A DNA stretch of 64,000 nt from an uncultured bacterium (GTDB lineage: Bacteria > Verrucomicrobiota > Kiritimatiellia > CAIKKV01 > CAITUY01): NCBI GenBank assembly GCA_903895695.1, contig CAITUY010000177.1:59950-123949 (forward strand), in the 5' to 3' direction. The position numbers and the translations under genes were made by a program. Below the pieces are notes generated by a model. That model did no database searches, was not told where the DNA came from, and worked only from the letters and a program-made list of their open reading frames with translations. Positions 27,466 through 35,487 of this stretch are shown here, piece after piece. The number at the start of each line of letters is the position of its first letter. Positions within the stretch are counted from its first letter, which is position 1.

Positions 27466-27592
27466 ACTGTTGATGGTTTGTGTGGGTAAACGATACGTCT
27501 TGAACCAAAGTCAGCGTGAACCCCGAAATCATAGCAGAGGCGGGCAAACTGCAGAAGCTGAACCACGGTCGGGTGGCCCCGAAGGCCGCTCC

Positions 27593-29038
27593 TCACGAGG
27601 CCGGGCGGGTGTCGTCCTGTTCCCTGGCCCGACCCAGCCCGTACTTGTCCATGCGGGCCTTGAGCGTCGGGCGGGCCATGCCGAGCAGCCGCGCGGCATG
27701 CGTCTGGTTGCCCTTGGTCACGCGCAATGCCTCGGCCAGGAGCATCTCCTCGCTTTCCTCGAGAAAGCGGTTGTAGACGTTCTCGCCGCCATGCGCGCGC
27801 AGGTATTCCTGGATGAACAGGCGCAGTCGCTCGGCTTCCGTGGTGACCCGGGCGGGGCCGGCGCCCGCCGAGGCCAGATCGATGGCGCGCCGCATTTCGT
27901 CGGGCTGGATGGGGAACCCGCCGGTGAGAATCATGGCGCGCTGGATGCAGTGCTGGAGCTCCCGGACGTTGCCCGGCCAGGCATGCGCGGCCAGCACGGC
28001 GAGCGCGTCGGCCGACAAGGGGGCGGCCTCGACCGCCAGTTCTTTCGAGTATTTCCGGCTGAAGTAGGCGGCGAGCCGGGGGATGTCCTCGCGCCGCTCG
28101 CGCAGCGGGGGCAGATCGACTGTGAAGACTTTGAGCCGGTGGTACAGATCCTCGCGGAACCGGCCCTGCACAATATCCGCTTCGAGATCGCGGTGGGTGG
28201 CGGCTAGCACGCGCACGTCCACGGGGATGGTCTCGTTGCCGCCGATGCGCTCAATCGCTTTCTCCTGCAGCACGCGCAACAGCTTCGCTTGTACCTCCAA
28301 CGGCATGTCCCCGATCTCGTCCAGGAAGATCGTCCCGCCGTGGGCCTGCTCGAACTTGCCGATCCGCCTTTTGTCGGCCCCCGTGAACGAACCCTTCTCG
28401 AAACCGAAGAACTCGCTTTCGAGCAACGTGGCCGGAATCGCCACGCAGTTCACCACGATCAGCGGCGCCTGGGCCCGGCGGCTGTGCTGGTAGATGGCGC
28501 GCGCGACCAACTCCTTGCCCGTACCGGTCTCGCCCCGGATCAACACCGCGGCGTCGGTCTCCGCCACGCGGCCGATCGCCTTGTAGACTTCCCGCATGCC
28601 TTTGCTCTGGCCGACGATGATGTCGTCCGCCGTCGCGGCCGCGGCGGCGTCGAGCTCCACCCGCCGGTTCATGAGGCGGCTGCGTTCGAGGGCCGTGTCG
28701 ATGGTGCGCAGGATCTCCTCGCCCTCGATCGGTTTCAGGTGATAGTCGACGGCGCCCAGCTTGGTCGCCTCGATGGCCGTGTCGGTCGTGGCGTAGCCGG
28801 TCATGATGATGACCGGCAGCCGCGGGTCCAGCGCCCGGATCCGGCGGACGGCTTCGAGTCCGCTGATGCCGGGCATCCGGATGTCCATGATGACGAGATC
28901 GGGGCGTTCTTTCGCCACCAGTTCCAGGGCCTCTTCGCCTCGCGTGGCTACCCGGACAAGGTGCCCTTGTTCGCTCAGCATTTGCTCGAAGGCCGACAGG
29001 ACGCTGGGATCGTCGTCAACAACCAGGATTTTACTCAT
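27593..29038 (-). CDS. NtrC-family sigma-54-dependent response regulator
   Basis: A 481-residue protein. The receiver domain (1-118) has Asp8-10, phosphoacceptor Asp52 and Lys102. The AAA+ domain (about 140-380) has Walker A GETGTGKE (169-175) and the sigma-54 contact loop as GSFTGA (216-221), where the usual form is GAFTGA. A Fis-type HTH closes the protein (NQTHAARLLGMARPTLKARM). ATG 29038 lies inside the end of the kinase gene, an 8-bp overlap. It is the cognate regulator of that kinase and activates sigma-54 promoters; its targets are not visible here. Confidence 0.88.
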   Translation of the reverse strand: MSKILVVDDDPSVLSAFEQMLSEQGHLVRVATRGEEALELVAKERPDLVIMDIRMPGISGLEAVRRIRALDPRLPVIIMTGYATTDTAIEATKLGAVDYHLKPIEGEEILRTIDTALERSRLMNRRVELDAAAAATADDIIVGQSKGMREVYKAIGRVAETDAAVLIRGETGTGKELVARAIYQHSRRAQAPLIVVNCVAIPATLLESEFFGFEKGSFTGADKRRIGKFEQAHGGTIFLDEIGDMPLEVQAKLLRVLQEKAIERIGGNETIPVDVRVLAATHRDLEADIVQGRFREDLYHRLKVFTVDLPPLRERREDIPRLAAYFSRKYSKELAVEAAPLSADALAVLAAHAWPGNVRELQHCIQRAMILTGGFPIQPDEMRRAIDLASAGAGPARVTTEAERLRLFIQEYLRAHGGENVYNRFLEESEEMLLAEALRVTKGNQTHAARLLGMARPTLKARMDKYGLGRAREQDDTRPAS

Positions 29039-30089
29039 TGGGATTCTCCCGATCGATCGGCAGCCAGACCGCGAATACGGTCCCGTGCTTGGTTGACGTT
29101 TCGATTTCCAGGCGGCCCTTGTGCTCGGCCACGATACGCTGGGCGATCCAGAGGCCGAGACCGGCGCCGTCCTTCTTGGTGCTGACGAAGGGATTGAAGA
29201 TCCGGTCGCGGACCCCGGCCGGGATGCCCGGACCGTTGTCGCGCACGCGGACGACAATCATCGGGTGGCCGGTCCCGTCTTTCTCCAGGGCGGCGGTCAG
29301 GTCAATCTGCCCGCCGTTGGGCAGGGCATCGACGGCATTATTCAGCAGGTTGATAAAGACCTGGCGCAACTGCTGACCGTCCACGAGGGCCGGGGGCAGG
29401 TCGTGGGCGGCCGCGAATTCCAGCCGCACGCGGCTGGAGTCGGTTTTGTAGCGCAGCAGGTCGACGGTCTTTTCCAGCAACAGGCAGATATCGTGGTGAC
29501 CCACCTGGATGGCGGGTGGGCGCGAGAATTCCAGGAAGTTCCGGATGATATTGTCCAGTCGCGTGATCTCGTCGGACATGACCTGGATGTCCGTCTGAAA
29601 GCGGGGCCCTTCTCCCAGGGCTTTTTGCATGGAGAACAGGCGCAGCTTCAGGGACGTGAGAGGACTCCGGATTTCGTGGGCCACCCCGGCGGCCAGCCGA
29701 CCGACGGCGGCCAGTTTCTCGGCGTCCACCAGATGGTCGCGGGTCTGCGCCAGGTTGGACCGTGCGTCGCGCACCTCGGCCTTCAGGGAATCTAGATAGG
29801 AACCCAGGGCCTGCAGTTCGTCCTGCGGGGCGGGGCCAGACTGTGGCCGGGCGTGACTGAGCGCTTCGTCCGCCAGTCGGCTGAGAGGCCGCAGGATGAG
29901 TCGCACGACATACCATAGCAGACCGCCTACAAGCCCCATGGCGAGCACCAAGCCGATTCCAATCCCGGCGCTCAGCGCCGCATCGGGTTCGCCGACGGCC
30001 CACAGCACCGCGAGTCCGCTGCCGAGAGCGGCCAGGATCAGAAAGCCGACCAGGCATAGCCAGATTTTGTTGGGCAAGGACATGGGCAT
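29031..30089 (-). CDS. Membrane sensor histidine kinase
   Basis: A 352-residue protein with two transmembrane helices near residues 9-31 and 41-66 separated by only a few periplasmic residues, then a HAMP-like linker, a HisKA dimerisation domain with AHEIRSPL (phosphoacceptor His138), and an HATPase domain (N box LLNNAVDALPNGG, G box DNGPGIP, DGAGLGLWIA). With almost no periplasmic sensor, the signal is likely sensed in the membrane or via a partner. The C39-like peptidase lies directly upstream, only 3 bp away. Confidence 0.88.
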   Translation of the reverse strand: MPMSLPNKIWLCLVGFLILAALGSGLAVLWAVGEPDAALSAGIGIGLVLAMGLVGGLLWYVVRLILRPLSRLADEALSHARPQSGPAPQDELQALGSYLDSLKAEVRDARSNLAQTRDHLVDAEKLAAVGRLAAGVAHEIRSPLTSLKLRLFSMQKALGEGPRFQTDIQVMSDEITRLDNIIRNFLEFSRPPAIQVGHHDICLLLEKTVDLLRYKTDSSRVRLEFAAAHDLPPALVDGQQLRQVFINLLNNAVDALPNGGQIDLTAALEKDGTGHPMIVVRVRDNGPGIPAGVRDRIFNPFVSTKKDGAGLGLWIAQRIVAEHKGRLEIETSTKHGTVFAVWLPIDRENPNE

Positions 30090-30092
30090 CGG

Positions 30093-31436
30093 TCAGCGCA
30101 CGTCGCGCGGCTTGAGCACGTGCAGCGAGACGGTCATGGCCCAGGCGTCCGAGGTCGGCATCCGCTTGCACTCGTGCCCTGGTCCCCACGTATCGCTGTA
30201 GAGGATTTCGTCCGTCTTCGCGTTCATGCCCACGATGAGCCGCACGTGGCCGAACGCGCCGCGCACGCGCAGCGGCGGGGCTTCGGGATAGAGGCCGACC
30301 ATGACGCCCCAGACCAGCGGCACGCCGGCCACGGTGTACTGGGTAACCTGCTGCCGGAAACGCGCAATGCCCTGCGTGTCATGCGCGCGGGCCTGGCGCA
30401 GGACGCCGGGGTCCATGGCGCTGTAAACGCGGCCGAGGTCGATGCTCTGGCCGAACTCGATTTCGGGTTTGCGCCTGGCTGGCGCCGCCCGGTTGTAAGC
30501 CCGCAGGAGATTCACCACTTCGTTCCAATCGAATTCCTGGAGAGGCCGCAGTTCAAGCTGGTAGGGCTGCCCGATCGTTCTGAGGGCGTTGAGCATGCCT
30601 TCGAGCGATGTGCCTTTGTCGCGCGCCGTGTCCGCGATCTGCGCCACCTGGTGCTGGTCGATCGGCCGCCCGAAATACCGCAGCACGCGTTCGGCGGTGG
30701 CCGCGGCGCAGTAGCCCTTTTCGCCCTGGTCGACCATGGGAATGTCGCTGATCCAGGCGTCGCCGTTATCCGAATGCCGCACGCGGCTCTTGAGGCTTAT
30801 GACGGAAGGCATGGGGACGCGCGCCCCGGCCGGGGCGGCCAGTGCGCCGCCGTCGTTGCCCGAGGGCATGAGCCGGATCCGCAGGTATTCGGCGCGGTAC
30901 GGAGCGGCGACGCCCGCGGCATGGGACGCCGTCGTGAAGGCCCATTCCATTTCCGCGCGGCAGGGGGGCTTGTACCACGCCCGTCCCTGGACATGGCGCG
31001 TGCCCTTTTCAAGGCTTTCGGGAAGCCCGAGGCCCTTCGAGCCGGCCCAATGGGTGAGGGCGTCCGTCATGTTCTTGACCAGTCGATCGAAGCCCTCTTC
31101 AGCCAGGTCGCCGGTGTCGCCGCGCGAGAACAGGAGGAGTTCGACGCGCATCACGCGGCCGGCGGTGAAGAACGCCTGCGCTTCCCAGACGTGGTCGCCG
31201 AAGAAGCTCAGGCCGGGATAGACGGACCGCGCGACATCGCGGCCGGATTCGTATTCGAACCCGATCGAGCCGCATTCGTCCATGAACGCCTGCGCTCCGT
31301 CCGCCCAGATCGCCGGCTGGGTCAGCCAGCCGTCCAAAGGCGCCGGACCTGACGCTTCTTTGCCGGCCCCGTGTCCCACCAGCGCCATTCCCAGCAGCAA
31401 CAACCCCACTGCTGCCATCTCCATCACGCGATTCAT
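30093..31436 (-). CDS. Secreted C39-like cysteine peptidase
   Basis: A 447-residue protein with an N-terminal signal sequence (MNRVMEMAAVGLLLLGMALVG). Residues about 225-445 form a papain-like C39 domain: Gln237 and Cys243 in DQGEKGYCAAATAERVLRYFG-type context, His397 in FGHVRLIVG, and Asp415 in YSDTWGPG. Residues 35-200 are an unassigned N-terminal domain. It is the first gene of a tight three-gene run with the kinase and regulator, so it may process or present the signal. ATG 31436 is the only start that allows a signal peptide. Confidence 0.7.
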   Translation of the reverse strand: MNRVMEMAAVGLLLLGMALVGHGAGKEASGPAPLDGWLTQPAIWADGAQAFMDECGSIGFEYESGRDVARSVYPGLSFFGDHVWEAQAFFTAGRVMRVELLLFSRGDTGDLAEEGFDRLVKNMTDALTHWAGSKGLGLPESLEKGTRHVQGRAWYKPPCRAEMEWAFTTASHAAGVAAPYRAEYLRIRLMPSGNDGGALAAPAGARVPMPSVISLKSRVRHSDNGDAWISDIPMVDQGEKGYCAAATAERVLRYFGRPIDQHQVAQIADTARDKGTSLEGMLNALRTIGQPYQLELRPLQEFDWNEVVNLLRAYNRAAPARRKPEIEFGQSIDLGRVYSAMDPGVLRQARAHDTQGIARFRQQVTQYTVAGVPLVWGVMVGLYPEAPPLRVRGAFGHVRLIVGMNAKTDEILYSDTWGPGHECKRMPTSDAWAMTVSLHVLKPRDVR

Positions 31437-31523
31437 CGGATAATGATGCCCAGTCGGGGCGGGATTCGCAAGGGTGATGGTGCGGGTATCGCGCGTATCT
31501 GGTACTGTGATACTCGAATTCGT

Positions 31524-33719
31524 ATGACTGAAGCGACGAACATCACGGCTGGACCGGTTACGACGCAACTGAGCGCGGGCGGATTTGGCGTGGCGACGCC
31601 GTTCCGGGGCGGGCATCGCCTGAGCGCTGCCACGCGCGACCTTGCCGCGCGCTACCTGTCGGGCGAAATCGGCCGCTCCGTACGGCCGGCGGCGTTTGCC
31701 CTTGCGCCGGAGTTCCTCGCATCGTCCCCGACGCCCAACCGGCACTATGCAGAGGCGGTTCGGCTGATCGCGACCCTGGCGCCGCTGCGCATCCTTCCCG
31801 GCGAACTCCTGGCGGGCGCCGCCACGCTGAAAGAAGCCACGGAACACCGCACGCCGGCGGCGCCGTTCGGTTCGCTCAGCCACTCCACCCTCGGCTTCGA
31901 GAGGGCCCTGCAAGTCGGCTATCGCGGCATCCGGGCGGAAGTCGAGGAGCGACTGCGTCGCGGCGGCCTGGATGAAAAAGGCGCGGACCTTCTCCTCGCC
32001 ATGCAGGTCTGCCTGGCCGCCGCCGCGGCCTGGCACGCGCGCCATGTCGCCGCTCTCGAACTCCTTGTCGGCGAAACCCGGGGCGAGGAGAGCCGCGGCT
32101 ATGCCGGGGTGCTCACCGCCCTTCGCCGCGTTCCCGAGAGCCCGCCGGAGACGTTCCGCGAGGCCGTTCAGGCGTTGTGGATGCTTTGGGATTTCCAGCG
32201 CCTCTGCGGGAACTGGAGCGGCATCGGCCGGATCGACAGGATGCTCGGCCCGTACCTGCGCCGCGACCTGGCGGCGGGTCGCGTCTCGCTCGACGAGGCC
32301 CGCGAACTGCTCGCCCACTTCTGGATCAAGGGGTGCGAATGGATCACCGCGGAGGGGCGGGGCAGCGGCGACGCCCAGTTCTACCAGAACATCGTCCTGG
32401 CCGGTGTCGATGAGGCCGGGACGCCCGTGCTCAACGAGGTGACCGATCTCGTCCTCGACGTGGTCGAGGAACTCCACATCAGCGATTTTCCCATCGCGGT
32501 GCGCCTTTGCGCGGCCACGCCGGAGCGGCTCCTGCACCGGATTGCGGCCATCCAGCGTCTCGGCGGCGGCATCATTGCCGTCTATAACGACGACCGCATC
32601 ATTCCCAACCTCGTCCGGTTCGGCTATCCCCTCGAGGAGGCGCGCAACTATGCCAACGACGGGTGCTGGGAAATCCTGATCCCCGGCAAGACGGCCTTCG
32701 GCTACCAGCCTTTCGACACCCTGTTGCTGCTGCAGGAGGCCCTGGGCCTGACCGCGAACGAAGCCACGCCGCGGCAGGAGAAGGCCGGTCACTTGGATCG
32801 ATTCCCCGACTTCGAGTCGCTCTATGCCGACTTCCACGCCCGCCTGGCGACTGAAGTGAATCGACTTTTGGATGAGGTACCCTACAGTCAACATCCCTGT
32901 CCGTTATTCTCGCTGCTCGTGGATGGTTGCATCGAGCGCGGGCGAAGTTACCTGGACGGCGGGCCGCGCTACACCGTGCGCTCGCCGCATGCCGGCGGGC
33001 TCCCCGATACGGCGAACAGCCTGTTAGTTATCCGGCGGCTGGTCTACGAGGAGAAGAGCCTGTCGCTGGACGGGTTCGTGGAAATCCTGGGTTCGGACTG
33101 GGTGGGGCAGGAGGCCCTGCGGCAGCGCGTGCGAGCCACGTTTGATTTCTACGGCAACGACAGCGGCGAAGCCGACGCGATGCTGCAACGGGTGTTCAAC
33201 GACTTCACCGGCCTCGTGGGCGCGGTGCGCGAGCGCCACGGGGTGCTGCGTCCGGCCGGCATCAGCACCTTCGGTCGCGAAGGATCGGCGTTCCTCCCGC
33301 ACCGCGCGGCGGCGGCCTCGGGCCAGAAGAAGGGCGCGGTGCTTGCCCCGAACTTCTCGCCTTCGCCGGGAACCGACCGGCGGGGCCCCACGGCCGTGAT
33401 CCGATCCCACTGCTCGGCCGACTTCAGCCGGCTCCCTTGCGGCACGGCGCTTGACCTGAAGATCCTGCCGGCCAGCGTCACGGGCGAGACCGGCCTGCGG
33501 GCGCTTGCGGGCCTGATGCGCACGTTCGTGCAACTCGGCGGGATTTTCATGCAGATCGACGTAGTGGACAGCGCCCTGCTGCGCGAGGCCCAGGACCACC
33601 CGGAGAAATACCCGAATCTATCCGTGCGCATTTCAGGCTGGTCAGCCCGCTTCGCCACGTTGACCAAGGAGTGGCAGGATATGGTCATCACCCGCACGGA
33701 CCAGGCATTTGGAGGTTAA
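31524..33719 (+). CDS. Glycyl radical enzyme, PFL/dehydratase-type (GRE1)
   Basis: A 731-residue protein. The PFL-like domain spans most of the chain, with active-site Cys381 in NDGCWEILIPG (a Cys-X-Glu arrangement, as in glycyl-radical dehydratases and lyases rather than the Cys-Cys of formate-lyase). The glycyl radical loop is near the C-terminus, VRISGWSARF, with radical Gly705; Trp replaces the usual Tyr after the Gly. ATG 31524 is 87 bp from the divergent peptidase start and has no strong ribosome site, so an upstream start (about 31446) is possible. No activase gene adjoins it. Substrate unknown. Confidence 0.8.
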   Translation: MTEATNITAGPVTTQLSAGGFGVATPFRGGHRLSAATRDLAARYLSGEIGRSVRPAAFALAPEFLASSPTPNRHYAEAVRLIATLAPLRILPGELLAGAATLKEATEHRTPAAPFGSLSHSTLGFERALQVGYRGIRAEVEERLRRGGLDEKGADLLLAMQVCLAAAAAWHARHVAALELLVGETRGEESRGYAGVLTALRRVPESPPETFREAVQALWMLWDFQRLCGNWSGIGRIDRMLGPYLRRDLAAGRVSLDEARELLAHFWIKGCEWITAEGRGSGDAQFYQNIVLAGVDEAGTPVLNEVTDLVLDVVEELHISDFPIAVRLCAATPERLLHRIAAIQRLGGGIIAVYNDDRIIPNLVRFGYPLEEARNYANDGCWEILIPGKTAFGYQPFDTLLLLQEALGLTANEATPRQEKAGHLDRFPDFESLYADFHARLATEVNRLLDEVPYSQHPCPLFSLLVDGCIERGRSYLDGGPRYTVRSPHAGGLPDTANSLLVIRRLVYEEKSLSLDGFVEILGSDWVGQEALRQRVRATFDFYGNDSGEADAMLQRVFNDFTGLVGAVRERHGVLRPAGISTFGREGSAFLPHRAAAASGQKKGAVLAPNFSPSPGTDRRGPTAVIRSHCSADFSRLPCGTALDLKILPASVTGETGLRALAGLMRTFVQLGGIFMQIDVVDSALLREAQDHPEKYPNLSVRISGWSARFATLTKEWQDMVITRTDQAFGG

Positions 33720-33763
33720 AATAGCCTTGAACATCTGTAACAAGTGTTTATAGTTACTTCATC

Positions 33764-34366
33764 GTGCAATTGAACCCAAACCAGATCGAGTCCGCTCTTA
33801 GCCTCTTGGGTGAGCGATTAGCGCTATCCCACCTGGGACCGTACCGACTCGTGGTCTGCGGAGGAGCTGCACTGATCGTCTGTTCTCTCATTTCGCGACA
33901 GACCACGAAAGACGTTGACGTTGTCGCCCTCCTCGATGGCCTTGGCCAGATGGTGTCACCCGACCCTCTACCACCAGATCTGCTGCGGGACGTGGCACAG
34001 GTCGCACGGGATCTGGATCTCCCGCCAGACTGGCTCAATAACGGACCTAGTCGCAACCCGGGAGGTCTCTTTCAGGTCGGGCTCCCCGCCGGTCTCAAAG
34101 ATCGACTTTCACGCCGGGACTTTGGCCCCGCACTGGCGGTGTATTTCATCGGCCGGCTCGACCAAATCCATTTCAAGGTCTTCGCCGCTGTGGATCAAGG
34201 CACGGGACGGCACGTCGACGATCTCCGCGATCTGCATGCGACGGCCGACGAGATCGAAAAGGCTGCGCGCTGGGCCATGACGCACGACCCATCGGAAGGA
34301 TTCCGGAAGGTCCTCACCTCAATGTTGAGGCAACTTGGATATGAAGAAACCGCTGCACGACTTTAG
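33764..34366 (+). CDS. Nucleotidyltransferase-fold protein (DUF6036-like)
   Basis: A 200-residue protein from GTG 33764. The motif VVCGGAALIV followed by TKDVDVVAL (Gly33-Gly34, Asp50, Asp52) is the GG-x-DxD core of minimal nucleotidyltransferases related to AbiEii/DUF6036. A conserved HFKVFAAVDQG follows. Such proteins act as toxins or antitoxin-like enzymes in several two-gene systems. The stop lies inside the next gene (26-bp overlap), so the two are translationally coupled. Base composition is lower in GC than in the carbohydrate clusters around it, consistent with acquisition. Confidence 0.65.
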   Translation: MQLNPNQIESALSLLGERLALSHLGPYRLVVCGGAALIVCSLISRQTTKDVDVVALLDGLGQMVSPDPLPPDLLRDVAQVARDLDLPPDWLNNGPSRNPGGLFQVGLPAGLKDRLSRRDFGPALAVYFIGRLDQIHFKVFAAVDQGTGRHVDDLRDLHATADEIEKAARWAMTHDPSEGFRKVLTSMLRQLGYEETAARL

Positions 34367-35405
34367 TACTGAACTCGTCAAGCGCGTGGTTGCATTCCTC
34401 TGGCGCCAGTGGGGCCAGGTTGGCCTGGCCTCGGCATCTGTCGAACCCCGCGACGGGTGGGCCGTAGATCCAGAGGCCCTCCTGCTATTGAGTTCGACCT
34501 TCGCCCGTTACGATCCGCGGCTCTTTGACGAAATCCTGGACTGGTTGGTGAAGAACGCCAATTTCATCAATATCCCGCGCCTTAAATCCCTTCTCCGGCG
34601 TTTCGAGTTCTCCGGTCAACCCGTGATCGCTGCTGTGGCCGAGAGAATCATGGAAGCAAATCACCGCCTGAACTGGCGAATACCCGCGGTGCCTACCGGA
34701 GGAAAACCGGCTGCACTCTTTTGGGATGTTGTCGGGAAGCCGCTCCCCGATTTCGGGCCGCCCGACCCCATGTTTCTCGCGGCCGGTTTCAAGAGAGGCA
34801 AAGTGGAGTTGCGGGGCCTATCCCGCCGGTTCAATGCCGTCATGCCGGAATGTGCCCTCTTGCGTCTACGCGCCTTGTTCGGCGTCTCGGCGCGGGCCGA
34901 CGTCATGCTCCATCTGTTGACCCACGAGGTGGCACACCCGAGCGGCATTGCTCGCGATACAGGGTTCTCTCAGAAGAATGTGCAAGACACGCTCGTGGAC
35001 ATGACGGCCTCCATGTTCGTACATACCGTGCAGTTCGAAGGTCGAATGAAGCACTACTTCGTGCAGAAGGAGGACCGTTACCGCTTCCTGTATCAGCCAG
35101 AAAAGCCCAACCTCATGCCTCGCTGGGTCACCTGGCCTCCGATCTTTCTGGTCCTTGAGATCCTGCTTGCGGAGACCCGGCGCCTGGGCTCGCAGCCGTT
35201 GAGCGATCTCCTGCTAGCCTCCGAACTGCGCCGGCTTGCGAGCCGGATTCAACCCATCGTGAACCGAGCCGACCTGTCGCAGGCATTCTCCGATCCAGCC
35301 CGTCACCCAGGTGTCGCCTATACGCCCGTCTTCATGAGAGAGACAGGGAAGTGGCTGGCTGGAGTGCTGGGCGAACAGCAGCCATCCACGCGCAACGAGT
35401 CGTAA
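34341..35405 (+). CDS. Winged-helix protein paired with the nucleotidyltransferase
   Basis: A 354-residue protein starting MKKPLHDFSTELVKRV inside the 3' end of the previous gene. The N-terminal about 160 residues are helical with no recognised family. Residues about 175-245 look like a winged helix-turn-helix (ADVMLHLLTHEVAHPSGIARDTGF ... wing KHYFVQKEDRYRF). A helical C-terminal tail follows. The pair resembles type IV toxin-antitoxin (AbiE-like) modules in content, but the gene order and the long N-terminal region differ. I cannot assign a name. Confidence 0.55.
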   Translation: MKKPLHDFSTELVKRVVAFLWRQWGQVGLASASVEPRDGWAVDPEALLLLSSTFARYDPRLFDEILDWLVKNANFINIPRLKSLLRRFEFSGQPVIAAVAERIMEANHRLNWRIPAVPTGGKPAALFWDVVGKPLPDFGPPDPMFLAAGFKRGKVELRGLSRRFNAVMPECALLRLRALFGVSARADVMLHLLTHEVAHPSGIARDTGFSQKNVQDTLVDMTASMFVHTVQFEGRMKHYFVQKEDRYRFLYQPEKPNLMPRWVTWPPIFLVLEILLAETRRLGSQPLSDLLLASELRRLASRIQPIVNRADLSQAFSDPARHPGVAYTPVFMRETGKWLAGVLGEQQPSTRNES

Positions 35406-35487
35406 TGCAACATGTGCGCCGGCAAGTGGCTTTGGCCTAACTGCAAATCTGGGCGCATCCCAATACGGTCGCCGGCCGTTGGACATG

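Noticed and set aside
30093..32894. A 933-residue minus-strand open frame covering the peptidase and the antisense of GRE1
   Set aside because: The part beyond 31436 is antisense to a clear glycyl radical enzyme; the signal peptide and family similarity begin at 31436.
35434..35480. GCCTAAC and GTTGGAC downstream of the winged-helix gene, which match integron R'' and R' consensus
   Set aside because: The intervening sequence does not give complementary L boxes and the span is short; the match is likely by chance.
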